Shown here: in pieces, positions 18,447 through 26,227 of the stretch
Layout of the letters: every line of letters starts with the position of its first letter
How positions within the stretch are numbered: position 1 is the stretch's first letter
Assembly (NCBI GenBank): GCA_050290785.1
Contig: JBNKIR010000042.1
Coordinates: 24,346 to 88,345, forward strand
From: JAAGZL01 sp050290785
GTDB lineage: Bacteria > Pseudomonadota > Gammaproteobacteria > Chromatiales > Chromatiaceae
Length of the DNA: 64,000 nt
Direction of reading: 5' to 3'
Made by a program: the position numbers and the translations under genes
The notes under the pieces: model-generated
Database searches by the model: none
The model's input: only the letters and a program-made list of their open reading frames with translations
Told to the model about the DNA's origin: nothing

Positions 18447-19568
18447 ATGAAACGGTCCGGACCTGCTGCTATTGTTCTGTCTATATCCATATTGGCGCTG
18501 TTATCCATCTCATCTGCACAGGAGGTAGATAAGGCAGATAAGTCTGTCGATGGTCTCAGTGTTGCGACGTTTGCCGGCGGGTGTTTTTGGTGCACCGAAG
18601 CTGATTTTGAAAAGATGTATGGAGTTAAAACTGTTATCTCAGGATACAGCGGCGGGCATGTAGATAATCCGACCTATAAGCAGGTATCGGCCGGTGGCAC
18701 CGGGCATATCGAGTCTGTGCAGGTGTATTATGATCCCAAGGTGGTTACCTATGATCAGTTGCTTGACTACTTCTGGATGCATGTCAATCCCACCGATGGC
18801 GATGGACAGTTTGTAGACCGTGGTGACTCCTATCTCTCGGCTATCTTCTATCACAACGAGCAGCAACGTAAGGCGGCGGAGAAGTCCAAGGCCGCCCTGG
18901 AAAAGTCCGGCCACTTCGATAAACCGATCGTTACACAAATACGCAAGTTCACCAAGTTTTGGAAGGCGGAAGAGTATCATCAGGATTATTACAAAAAGAA
19001 TCCTATTAGATACAAATACTATCGCTACAGATCAGGACGCGATCAATTCCTTGAACGTGCCTGGCCACAAGATTCCATGCATAAAGAGTCTGCGGTGAAG
19101 ATGGAGAAGAAGATGTCAGCCGAAAAAAAGTATACCGTGCCAAGTGATGCAGCGTTGCGTAAGACCCTTACCCCCCTCCAATATGAGGTTACCCAGGAGG
19201 AAGGCACCGAGCGCCCCTTCAGCAACGAGTATTGGGATGAGAAGCGTGAAGGTATATATGTGGATGTGGTAACCGGCGAACCGCTGTTTTCATCCAAGGA
19301 TAAATATAAGTCCGGAACCGGGTGGCCCAGCTTTACCCAACCGATAAAACCTGATGCAGTCGTAACCAAAACAGATTTTAAGCTGATCTTTCCACGCACC
19401 GAGGTCAGAAGTAAATATGGTGACTCTCATCTGGGACACGTATTCAACGACGGGCCGCAACCGACCGGGAAACGCTACTGCATGAATTCCGCTGCCTTAA
19501 GGTTTATACCCAAGGAGGATCTGGTGCAGCAGGGGTATGCGGAGTTTGCGGGGCAGTTTGATAAGTAG
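18447..19568 (+). CDS. msrAB: Exported MsrA-MsrB fusion methionine sulfoxide reductase
   Basis: Repairs both S and R sulfoxides of oxidised methionine. A signal peptide covers residues 1-25, placing it in the periplasm. The MsrA domain carries the catalytic GGCFWCTE. The MsrB domain begins around YTVPSDAALRKTLTP and has its catalytic Cys in RYCMNSAALRF. The paired cysteines that bind structural zinc in many MsrB proteins are absent (VTGEPLF replaces the usual CGxPLF). The ATG has GGAGGAG upstream. Periplasmic fusions need a reductant, and no dedicated thioredoxin-like partner lies next to it. It ends 44 bases before a convergent gene. Confidence 0.94.
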   Translation: MKRSGPAAIVLSISILALLSISSAQEVDKADKSVDGLSVATFAGGCFWCTEADFEKMYGVKTVISGYSGGHVDNPTYKQVSAGGTGHIESVQVYYDPKVVTYDQLLDYFWMHVNPTDGDGQFVDRGDSYLSAIFYHNEQQRKAAEKSKAALEKSGHFDKPIVTQIRKFTKFWKAEEYHQDYYKKNPIRYKYYRYRSGRDQFLERAWPQDSMHKESAVKMEKKMSAEKKYTVPSDAALRKTLTPLQYEVTQEEGTERPFSNEYWDEKREGIYVDVVTGEPLFSSKDKYKSGTGWPSFTQPIKPDAVVTKTDFKLIFPRTEVRSKYGDSHLGHVFNDGPQPTGKRYCMNSAALRFIPKEDLVQQGYAEFAGQFDK

Positions 19569-19589
19569 GATGTTTTGAGGATGGAGCCT

Positions 19590-19617
19590 GGTGATTAGAG
19601 TCCGGCCTCTAATCACC
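19590..19617. terminator. Hairpin between convergent msrAB and a small gene
   Basis: GGTGATTAGAG, 6-base loop, CTCTAATCACC: a perfect 11-bp stem overlapping the stop of the minus-strand gene. It has no T-tract. It may serve both directions. Confidence 0.45.
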
Positions 19618-19885
19618 TTGCAATCGTCGATCCATCAAAATGCACGCTAGGCATATTGATATCAGTAAGATCAGGCCCTTTGTATATGATGGCCTTCATC
19701 CCTATATCACTCAACTCAGGCGCCTTGGGTTTGATTTTATCATAGGCGATACCTGGTTTTTTCGAAAAACTGTAAGCAGGTTTGTTCTTAGTCAGAACAG
19801 GGGGTTCTCCCCAACATGGTTGAGCCGCCAATATGAAAATGAACATTATGGTGATGAGTCTTGCAGGTAGGTATAGCTTGTTCAT
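19613..19885 (-). CDS. Small exported protein of unknown function
   Basis: 90 residues. A signal peptide spans about 1-26 (LITIMFIFILAAQPCWG); the mature part is a Pro/Lys-rich short chain (PPVLTKNKPAYSFSKKPG) that I do not recognise. No cysteine remains in the mature chain. The start has no clear Shine-Dalgarno. It follows the next minus-strand gene by 21 bases, so the two are probably one unit. Confidence 0.6.
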   Translation of the reverse strand: MNKLYLPARLITIMFIFILAAQPCWGEPPVLTKNKPAYSFSKKPGIAYDKIKPKAPELSDIGMKAIIYKGPDLTDINMPSVHFDGSTIAR

Positions 19886-19906
19886 CTGATGTTATCCCGT
19901 AATCTG

Positions 19907-20467
19907 TCAGTTCGCTATTATTGTGCCTGGTGTAGGCAGGTTTATATTTGAACATGGTCCGGATTGGGGGGCGGTGCCACCACTGGAACCGCCAATGAAC
20001 ATATATTGAGATCCGAGTCTTGCCAATACCATAGCATAACCGCATGTTTTGCCAGTGATCGCCCCGGCTGTTTTGTTGATGGGGAATACAATCGTTCCGT
20101 TATAGCCGCCATTGCTGAGTCCGATGTTCAACTGCATCCCTTCTCCGCCATCCGTGCTGGTGGAGTAGCCGACAACATCACCGGGACCATTAAGGAAATA
20201 TACAACTGTAGTCCCTATAAGTATTGATTTCTTCCATGCGCCGGGCATATTCGAGATATTCAAGGGCAACTTCACATTGAATAGAGTCTGATTCAGTGAA
20301 TAAGCAGGGCCGAACTTCTGCTTAAGCTGGCCGATCTTGCTGGACAGACTGAATTGGTGGGTCGGGGCTGCGCTGGTAGGAGTAGATAAAAAACCTAGTG
20401 TGACTGCGCTGACAATCAGAGCCACGGTTGCCAATGATTTGTGACGATGCGAGTTAGCAAGTTTCAT
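19907..20467 (-). CDS. Exported protein of unknown function
   Basis: 186-residue protein with a signal peptide ending near PTSAAPTHQF. The mature part is Gly/Ser/Asn-rich with beta-strand character (LNIGLSNGGYNGTIVFPINK) and two cysteines. I recognise no family. An ATG 12 bases further upstream exists, but the ATG at 20467 has GGAGAG four bases upstream. It heads a unit with the 90-residue exported protein and is divergent from another small exported peptide, sharing a long dyad in the intergenic region. Confidence 0.65.
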   Translation of the reverse strand: MKLANSHRHKSLATVALIVSAVTLGFLSTPTSAAPTHQFSLSSKIGQLKQKFGPAYSLNQTLFNVKLPLNISNMPGAWKKSILIGTTVVYFLNGPGDVVGYSTSTDGGEGMQLNIGLSNGGYNGTIVFPINKTAGAITGKTCGYAMVLARLGSQYMFIGGSSGGTAPQSGPCSNINLPTPGTIIAN

Positions 20468-20512
20468 AGATCTCTCCATTCCTTGTGCGGAAAGGTAGAT
20501 GCTGTCTTTTTC

Positions 20513-20565
20513 TTATGCGGATGTCAATTATGGTCTGGACTATTGATTTGAGAGCATCCGCATAA
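20513..20565. repeat. Inverted repeat in a divergent promoter region
   Basis: TTATGCGGATG at 20513-20523 and its exact reverse complement CATCCGCATAA at 20555-20565, separated by 31 bases. It lies between two divergently transcribed genes for small exported proteins. Two inverted operator half-sites, or a foldback, are both possible. Confidence 0.6.
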
Positions 20566-20653
20566 AATATAGGGCAAAATGTCATTGCATTGCCATGCAA
20601 ACCATCTATAAATAATTTGCGTGACTGTTTATGGGATTTTCAAGGAGGTTAAC

Positions 20654-20815
20654 GTGAAAAAAATTATCATGCTGATGGTGTTCGTGATCTTTTTTGCGAC
20701 CGCAGGTGGTGTCTTTGCGTCTGGGGATCAAAACCAGGGTACCACAGGGAGTGGCAGCACCAATACTGGTACCACATCGCAGGGTGCCGGAACCCAGGAT
20801 AGAACCGGCAGGTAG
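20654..20815 (+). CDS. Small exported Gly/Thr/Ser-rich peptide
   Basis: 53 codons with a GTG start preceded by a strong AAGGAGG six bases upstream, which decides the start. A signal sequence (KKIIMLMVFVIFFATAGGVFA) is followed by a low-complexity mature peptide of about 30 residues, rich in Gly, Thr, Gln and Ser. A textbook intrinsic terminator follows within 25 bases, so this is a free-standing short transcription unit. Function unknown. Confidence 0.65.
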   Translation: MKKIIMLMVFVIFFATAGGVFASGDQNQGTTGSGSTNTGTTSQGAGTQDRTGR

Positions 20816-20837
20816 TCATGTCGTCTATAATCCAGAA

Positions 20838-20861
20838 GGGTCGCCGCAGGCGGCCCTTTTT
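20838..20861 (+). terminator. Intrinsic terminator after the small exported peptide
   Basis: GGGTCGCC, GCA loop, GGCGGCCC and five T. One G-T wobble in an 8-bp stem. Confidence 0.85.
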
Positions 20862-20902
20862 GTTGTTCATCCTTACTCGAAATAAATCGCAATACTGAGT
20901 GT

Positions 20903-21385
20903 TTACTCCAACTCATATCCCATAGTATTTACCGTAACTCCGTCGCCAAGCATTAAGCACGAGAGTTGCTGGGAAGTTCTGCCCCCATTTTTTGAAGGGT
21001 CGTTTACCTCAATACTGCTGACGGTTATATGTATCATCTTGCGCGGTCCGATCTCTTTCACATTAACCATATTGATTTGATGTCCCTCAATACGGGTGTC
21101 GCTGTTGCTTAGATATGGCTTACTGTTTTTCCAATATGATAAGCAAGCATCTACCGACTTTTTCTCTATGGCTGCACCGGATGGCCCGCTATAGTCCTTT
21201 ACCGCTGTCCTCTCAACTGTACTGCATGCCGTATCGGAGAAAACTGTATTGCCATCGCTATCTTTGCATTTATAGCTCTTTGCTTCGCTGTTAGAAGCAA
21301 TAAGCAAAATGATGCAGGTAAGTAGGATTGTCGTGCTTGGCGGGTGTTTTCTGCCGGTTAGTCGTGATAGAAGCATATATCCCAT
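20903..21385 (-). CDS. DUF4124-domain exported protein
   Basis: 160 residues. A signal peptide covers about 1-35. The mature N-terminus KSYKCKDSDGNTVFSDTAC is the short beta motif of the DUF4124 family, with paired cysteines. The remaining ~100 residues, with two further cysteines, match nothing I know. The start at 21385 has AAAGGA ten bases upstream; an in-frame ATG nine bases later is the alternative. DUF4124 proteins are periplasmic and uncharacterised. Confidence 0.7.
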   Translation of the reverse strand: MGYMLLSRLTGRKHPPSTTILLTCIILLIASNSEAKSYKCKDSDGNTVFSDTACSTVERTAVKDYSGPSGAAIEKKSVDACLSYWKNSKPYLSNSDTRIEGHQINMVNVKEIGPRKMIHITVSSIEVNDPSKNGGRTSQQLSCLMLGDGVTVNTMGYELE

Positions 21386-21776
21386 TTATAGAATGTCCTT
21401 TCGATATTTACGTGTGTGCGGGTCAGTATTGGATTTTTACGTATCATGCTCGATTATTACACAGTTTCGAAATATTGTTGATTGGACTGTTTTGTCCGCG
21501 GTCTTATCTGCTGGACCGGCTTCTATATATTTATTATGAAAACGGTACGGGACGATTATTAATGGGTTTATGTGAGAGATGCAATAATGAAGGTGTGAGT
21601 ACTAATATATCTCTTGCCCCGAAACCGTACGCCACCGGTGGGTAGAGGGTATAACTGTGTGATATGCCGCAGATAACTGCCGCTTGTATCAAATATTGAT
21701 GGTTATCAATGCCGGCCAAGGCTTAGATACTTAGATTGTCCTTGCGATGACTTAGTGGATATGGCCTATTAACCTA
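21386..21776. other. Intergenic region carrying the promoter of the NosL/ABC cluster
   Basis: No supported ORF in the first 300 bases. The last 80 bases hold the FNR-type site and -10 element described separately. Short frames here have no family resemblance or ribosome-binding site. Confidence 0.6.
21696..21744 (+). promoter_or_regulatory. FNR/Anr-type class II promoter of the NosL/ABC cluster
   Basis: TTGATGGTTATCAA at 21696-21709 is a perfect FNR consensus (TTGAT-N4-ATCAA), centred at 21702.5. TAGATT at 21732-21737 matches four of six -10 bases and is where it should be if transcription starts near 21744, i.e. with the site at about -41.5. This is the geometry of FNR-activated class II promoters. 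The first gene starts 33 bases downstream of that start. Confidence 0.7.
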
Positions 21777-22067
21777 ATGCGTAAATCAGATTATCTCCTG
21801 ATCTTCTTCTCGATCTGCTTGCTACCTTTTATTGCAACGTTTTTGGATGCCAGTCGTGGTCAGGATCGGGCGTCTCCTGCCTTGGAGCGCAAGGCATCCA
21901 TGGTGCATGAGTTAGGTCTTACCGATCTAGCCCTGTTTACCGAGGCGCGTTATACCAGGCACATCAGCCAGTCCGATCTGCATAGCGCCTTCCAGGACCA
22001 TCCTATGTCATTGGAGCATTTCCCCAGCGGTTCCATGTTCCTTCCTCCACAGGTGTCCGCGCCATGA
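21777..22067 (+). CDS. Small membrane-anchored protein, first gene of the NosL/ABC cluster
   Basis: 96 residues. One hydrophobic segment at about 6-23 (YLLIFFSICLLPFIATFL) could be a signal anchor. The rest is soluble, presumably periplasmic, with a segment LTDLALFTEARYTRH and no cysteines. I recognise no family. Its stop overlaps the permease start by four bases (ATGA), which ties it to the transporter. A structural or accessory role in the complex is inference. Confidence 0.7.
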   Translation: MRKSDYLLIFFSICLLPFIATFLDASRGQDRASPALERKASMVHELGLTDLALFTEARYTRHISQSDLHSAFQDHPMSLEHFPSGSMFLPPQVSAP

Positions 22068-23197
22068 TGCTATTTATCCGTAGGCAGAGATATTTGATCG
22101 ATTTCACCATGTCGTCGCTTTTGCGGCGCAAGGGCAAGAATTTTGGCTTGTTGTTGGTCTATAGCGTGATCGTGTTTCTGCTGGCGTCGGTGATGCTGTT
22201 CACCCAATCCCTGCGTCAGGAGGCGGGAATCGTGTTGCAGAACTCACCTGAGATCATTCTGCAGCGCATCGTGGCCGGTCGACACGCACTGATTCCGGCG
22301 GAGTATCTGGAGAGGATCGGAACAATCCGCGGGGTGAGCCACAAGGAGGGGCGGCTCTGGGGCTACTTCTACGATCCGGCGGTAAAGGCCAACTACACCA
22401 TCATGGTGCCTAGGCAGAAGCGGCTCGCTAACATCGAGACCATCATCGGGGCCGGTCTGGCCCGTACGCGCGGCCTGGTGATTGGAGACTATCTCCCCAT
22501 ACGTTCTCATGACGGCAAGACCTATACCTTCAGGGTGCGGGAGATCATGGATGCCGGTTCCGAGTTGGTCAGCGCCGATCTGGTGTTGCTGTCGGAGCAG
22601 GCCTACCGTACCACCTTCGGTGTTCCGGAGGGCGTGTATACGGATCTGGTCCTGGCGGTACGTAATCCGCGCGAGGTGCGCAAGATAGCCGAGAAGATCA
22701 CGCTGAAGCTGCCTGATACCAGGCCTATCCTGCGGGAAGAGGTGCTGCGCACCTACGACTCCATATTCTCGTGGCGACAGGGTATTGTGTTTGTGTTGTT
22801 GGCTGGTGCGATCCTGGCCTTCGTGATCTTCGCCTGGGACAAGGCATCCGGGCTCAGCGCCGAAGAGAGGAGGGAGATCGGCATACTCAAGGCCATCGGC
22901 TGGGAGACCGGCGATGTGTTGCGCATGAAGTTCTGGGAGGGGGCGATCATCTCCCTGGCGGCGTTTTTTCTCGGCTACCTCGCTGCCTATGTCCATGTGT
23001 TCTACGGATCCGCCTTTCTGTTTGAGCCGGTGCTCAAGGGTTGGGCGGTGCTCTATCCCAGCTTTAACCCGGTACCATTCGTGGACGGCCTGCAGGTGGC
23101 TACCCTGCTGTTCTTTACCGTATTTCCCTACATAGTGGCCACCATTATCCCGATCTGGCAGGTATCGATCACCGATCCTGATACGGTGATGCGATGA
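22064..23197 (+). CDS. ABC transporter permease, MacB/FtsX type
   Basis: 377-residue inner-membrane protein with one N-terminal helix (about 27-46), a periplasmic domain of about 190 residues, and three C-terminal helices from about residue 240 onward. This is the topology of MacB/LolC-type mechanotransmission permeases, which usually do not move substrate through the membrane but couple ATP use to periplasmic work. The C-terminal FtsX-like part includes the cytoplasmic loop SAEERREIGILKAIGWETGDV typical of the family. It overlaps both neighbours by four bases. Confidence 0.9.
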   Translation: MMLFIRRQRYLIDFTMSSLLRRKGKNFGLLLVYSVIVFLLASVMLFTQSLRQEAGIVLQNSPEIILQRIVAGRHALIPAEYLERIGTIRGVSHKEGRLWGYFYDPAVKANYTIMVPRQKRLANIETIIGAGLARTRGLVIGDYLPIRSHDGKTYTFRVREIMDAGSELVSADLVLLSEQAYRTTFGVPEGVYTDLVLAVRNPREVRKIAEKITLKLPDTRPILREEVLRTYDSIFSWRQGIVFVLLAGAILAFVIFAWDKASGLSAEERREIGILKAIGWETGDVLRMKFWEGAIISLAAFFLGYLAAYVHVFYGSAFLFEPVLKGWAVLYPSFNPVPFVDGLQVATLLFFTVFPYIVATIIPIWQVSITDPDTVMR

Positions 23198-23871
23198 GAC
23201 TGGAACTGGACGATGTAAGAAAGGTGTTCAACCAGGACCGCCCCAATGAGTTCTGGGCCATTAAGGGTGTGTCCCTGGAGATAGAACCGCAGCGCGTAAC
23301 CTGCCTGAAGGGGGCGAGTGGTTCCGGCAAGACCACACTGCTCTCCCTGATCGGCTGCCTGGCCCGGCCCACCTCCGGGCGCATTACCCTGGATGGTGAT
23401 CTGCTATCTGGATTGCCGGAGCGTTTTCTTACCGCCATCCGGCGCAAGACCTTCGGCTTTGTCTTTCAGCAGTTCAATCTGATCCAGGGTCTGACGGTGG
23501 TGGAGAATGTCATGTTGCCTGCCTATCCGCTGGGCCTGGATTATAGTGAACTGGAAGAGAAGGCGGAGCATCTGCTGTGTAATTTCGGTCTTGAGAATAA
23601 AATTGATAACCAGGTGCAGTGGCTCTCCGGTGGGGAGAAACAGCGGGTGGCCATCTGTCGCGCCCTGATCAACGATCCGGATATCCTGATCGCAGACGAG
23701 CCTACGGCCAACCTGGACAGCACGCTCTCCCGGGAGTTCATGCAACTGATAGGTAAACTGCGTGAGACGGGCAAGACCATTTTGATAGCCAGCCATGATT
23801 CCGTGGTATTTGAATCCTATGTAGTGGATCGGGTGGTGGAGATGCGTGACGGCAGGGTAGTGGGGGAGTGA
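23194..23871 (+). CDS. ABC transporter ATPase, LolD/MacB type
   Basis: 225-residue cytoplasmic ATPase. Walker A is GASGSGKTT (40-48), the signature is LSGGEKQR (144-151), Walker B is ILIADE (164-169), and the Q-loop is FVFQQFNL. All elements are intact. The length and motifs fit the LolD/FtsE/MacB subgroup, which partners the permease type encoded just upstream with a four-base overlap. The pair probably forms a dimeric complex. Confidence 0.95.
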   Translation: MRLELDDVRKVFNQDRPNEFWAIKGVSLEIEPQRVTCLKGASGSGKTTLLSLIGCLARPTSGRITLDGDLLSGLPERFLTAIRRKTFGFVFQQFNLIQGLTVVENVMLPAYPLGLDYSELEEKAEHLLCNFGLENKIDNQVQWLSGGEKQRVAICRALINDPDILIADEPTANLDSTLSREFMQLIGKLRETGKTILIASHDSVVFESYVVDRVVEMRDGRVVGE

Positions 23872-23874
23872 CCG

Positions 23875-24882
23875 GTGCTGTTCAGTCCCGCAATCATGGC
23901 CCTCGTTCTGGTATCGATAGTTGTAAGCGCCATGTTGCTGTTGGCCAGCGGTTTTGCCCTGCAATTGGTGTGGCACTGGGACATCACCAGCGGCAGTGAA
24001 CGACAACTGGTGTTGGAACGGCGTACCTATCTCATATCCACCCTGGTCACCTGGGCCTTCGTCGCCGAGTTGGTTTCCTTGTTGCTATTTGTATATAACG
24101 CCGAGTCCATGTCCGGACAGTTCGTGGGGGCCATGTGCGCCACAGGGGTGCTGAATGTGAACGAGTGGGGCTGGCCCACACTCTTGACTAAGATGGCGGT
24201 GTTCTTCAGCGGGGCGGTCTGGCTGATCCTGAACAGGATAGACAACCTGGGTTATGATTATCCACTGGTGCGGCTCAAGTATTGGCTACTGCTGTTGATC
24301 GTACCCCTGGTACTGGCGGAGTCGGTGTTTCAGTTGCGCCACTTTCTCAACATGGCCCCGGATGTGATCACCTCCTGTTGCGGAGCCCTGTTCTCGGCCG
24401 ATGCCGAGGGGGTGGCGGCGGAGATATCGGGCCTGGAACCCCGTACCTCCATGTACGCCCTCTACGGGAGCGGTATCCTGGTGCTGGCGACAGGGGTTTG
24501 GTACGGAGTGAAGAGGAGTGGTGGCACCCTGTTCGCGTTTGCGGGTGGTATCGCCTTTATTATGGCCCTGGTGGCGATCGTATCCTTCGTCTCCCTCTAC
24601 ATATATGAGCATCCACATCACCACTGTCCGTTTTGTATCCTGAAGTCAGGACATAACTATATCGGCTATTTTCTGTATCTGCCGTTGTTCATCGGTACGG
24701 CGCTCTCTTTGGGGGTGGGGGCGGTGGCGCCCTGGAATGGGGTACCCAGTCTTGCGGACGTGGTTAATCATGAGACTGGTCGCCTGGCCTGGTTGGCCAC
24801 TCTGTTGTTTGGTTTGTTCTATCTGATCGCCAGTTGGGCGGTCGTCAATTCGCATCTGCATATGCCTGAGGTTTGGCCGTGA
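23875..24882 (+). CDS. Polytopic membrane protein with HPHHHCPFC motif
   Basis: 335 residues, roughly eight to nine hydrophobic helices, starting with GTG three bases after the ATPase stop. Conspicuous polar sites are MCATGVLNVNEWG (Cys88), TSCCG (Cys169-170) and EHPHHHCPFCILKSGH (His246, His248-250, Cys251, Cys254, His260). Such Cys/His clusters next to membrane helices suggest metal (copper?) or redox chemistry, consistent with the two NosL-like genes downstream. I do not know a named family for it; I have an impression that similar uncharacterised membrane proteins exist elsewhere. It is not an ABC permease by motif. Confidence 0.75.
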   Translation: MLFSPAIMALVLVSIVVSAMLLLASGFALQLVWHWDITSGSERQLVLERRTYLISTLVTWAFVAELVSLLLFVYNAESMSGQFVGAMCATGVLNVNEWGWPTLLTKMAVFFSGAVWLILNRIDNLGYDYPLVRLKYWLLLLIVPLVLAESVFQLRHFLNMAPDVITSCCGALFSADAEGVAAEISGLEPRTSMYALYGSGILVLATGVWYGVKRSGGTLFAFAGGIAFIMALVAIVSFVSLYIYEHPHHHCPFCILKSGHNYIGYFLYLPLFIGTALSLGVGAVAPWNGVPSLADVVNHETGRLAWLATLLFGLFYLIASWAVVNSHLHMPEVWP

Positions 24883-24960
24883 CTGCATCCCGGTTCGCGT
24901 GTGCGGTACGTGATTCATGGTACTTAATTAATAATCAGTAAATAAGAAGGAGTAATTGAT

Positions 24961-25644
24961 ATGAGTGAAGAAAAAAAGATCGGTCGTCGCGATATGATGA
25001 AGATGCTGGCCGCCCTGGGTTTTGGCGGTGTGGCAACGGCCGCAAGCGCCGGTCCTGGTATAGGCGCGATGATCCCTGGCAAGGGGTGGGTAAAGGCCAG
25101 CGATACCGCGTGTGATATGGACGGTACCCCTCTGCAGTTTATGCCCAGGGGTAAGCAGGATGAGAAGCCGTTGGAGAACGAGCTGGAGAAATATCCCAAG
25201 TGCCCTTACTGCGGCATGGATCGTAAAAAATTTCATCACAGCCGTCATCTGGTGCAGTATGACGACAATCTGGTCGACGGTACCTGCTCCATCCACTGTC
25301 TGGCCATCAGTCTCAGTCTCAATCTGGACCGTGGTCCCAAGAAGATCTATGCAGCTGACTTCGGTTCCGCTGCCGAGATCAAACCCCTGGTGGATGCAGA
25401 TCAGGCCAGTTATCTGATCGGCGGTGAGCAGAAGGGAACCATGACCATGAAGAGCAAGATGGCCTACTCTGCGAAAGATATGGCAAGGCGTGTGCAGGGT
25501 AAGGTCGGTGGCCAGATCGGCACCTTCGATGATGCACTGCGTGAGGCCTATCTCAGCATGGCGGACGATACCGCCATGATCCGCAAGAAGCGTGCAGAGA
25601 AGGTGAAAAAGATGATGGAGATGAATATGAAAAAGCAGGGTTGA
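24961..25644 (+). CDS. NosL-like protein with Tat-type signal
   Basis: 227 residues. The N-terminus KKIGRRDMMKMLAALGFGG has a twin arginine followed by a hydrophobic stretch ending near Ala30, so export by Tat is likely. The centre carries CPYCGM (81-86), the copper-site signature of NosL, followed by FHHSRH (91-96) and a second motif CSIHC (109-113) that ordinary NosL lacks. The C-terminal ~40 residues are Lys/Met-rich. NosL delivers Cu(I) to nitrous oxide reductase in denitrifiers; here no nosZ is visible. The ATG has AAGGAG at good spacing. Confidence 0.82.
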   Translation: MSEEKKIGRRDMMKMLAALGFGGVATAASAGPGIGAMIPGKGWVKASDTACDMDGTPLQFMPRGKQDEKPLENELEKYPKCPYCGMDRKKFHHSRHLVQYDDNLVDGTCSIHCLAISLSLNLDRGPKKIYAADFGSAAEIKPLVDADQASYLIGGEQKGTMTMKSKMAYSAKDMARRVQGKVGGQIGTFDDALREAYLSMADDTAMIRKKRAEKVKKMMEMNMKKQG

Positions 25645-25656
25645 TCTGCTTTCGCA

Positions 25657-25690
25657 GACAGGTGCCGGCAGTTGCTAGCCGGTACCTGTC
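25657..25690. repeat. Hairpin between the two NosL-like genes
   Basis: GACAGGTGCCGGC, 8-base loop, GCCGGTACCTGTC: 13-bp stem with one mismatch, no T-tract. It could be a processing or stabilising hairpin in the operon message, or a weak terminator. Confidence 0.5.
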
Positions 25691-25723
25691 GAATCTAAAT
25701 ATGTTGTAAAGGGTTTTGCAGTT

Positions 25724-26227
25724 ATGAACCGATCAAGGGCCTTAAAGCCATTTCTATTTACCCTGATACTGCTGTTTTCCCAAACAGTGCTGTCCGGGCC
25801 GGTTGTTACCCCCAAACCTGAGCCTACTGACACCTGTCCGGTATGCGGGATGTTCGTAAGCAAATATCCTGACTGGATCGCTACCGTGCTCTATAAAGAC
25901 GGACATGCCCACCACTTCGATGGATCCAAGGACATGTTCAAATATCTTCTGGATATGCCGAAATGGGCGCCAGGGCACCGGGCGGGGGATATAAAGACCA
26001 TCGGTGTTACCGAGTACTACACCACGCAGATGATAGATGCACGGCAGGCCTATTATGTGATTGGTTCCGATGTCTATGGACCGATGGGGCATGAGTTGGT
26101 ACCGCTGGCCAGCATGGAGGATGCGCAGGAGTTCATGCAGGATCACAAGGGTGTGAAGATCATGCGTTTTGATCAGGTCGTTATGAGCCTACTGCTTAAG
26201 CTGGATGATGGTGTGTTTACCGAATAG
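25724..26227 (+). CDS. NosL-like copper-chaperone family protein
   Basis: 167 residues with an N-terminal signal peptide (FLFTLILLFSQTVLSG). It lacks the lipobox cysteine that most NosL proteins have, so it may be soluble in the periplasm or remain anchored. CPVCGM at 38-43 is the NosL signature, with HAHHFDG (61-67) following as further candidate metal ligands. It is the last gene of the cluster. Two NosL-type proteins beside a mechanotransmission ABC transporter imply periplasmic delivery or extraction of a metal ion, by inference. Confidence 0.88.
   Translation: MNRSRALKPFLFTLILLFSQTVLSGPVVTPKPEPTDTCPVCGMFVSKYPDWIATVLYKDGHAHHFDGSKDMFKYLLDMPKWAPGHRAGDIKTIGVTEYYTTQMIDARQAYYVIGSDVYGPMGHELVPLASMEDAQEFMQDHKGVKIMRFDQVVMSLLLKLDDGVFTE

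Noticed and set aside
21309..21645. Overlapping plus-strand ORFs upstream of the NosL/ABC cluster
   Set aside because: No start signal or family pattern; partly antisense to the DUF4124-type gene.
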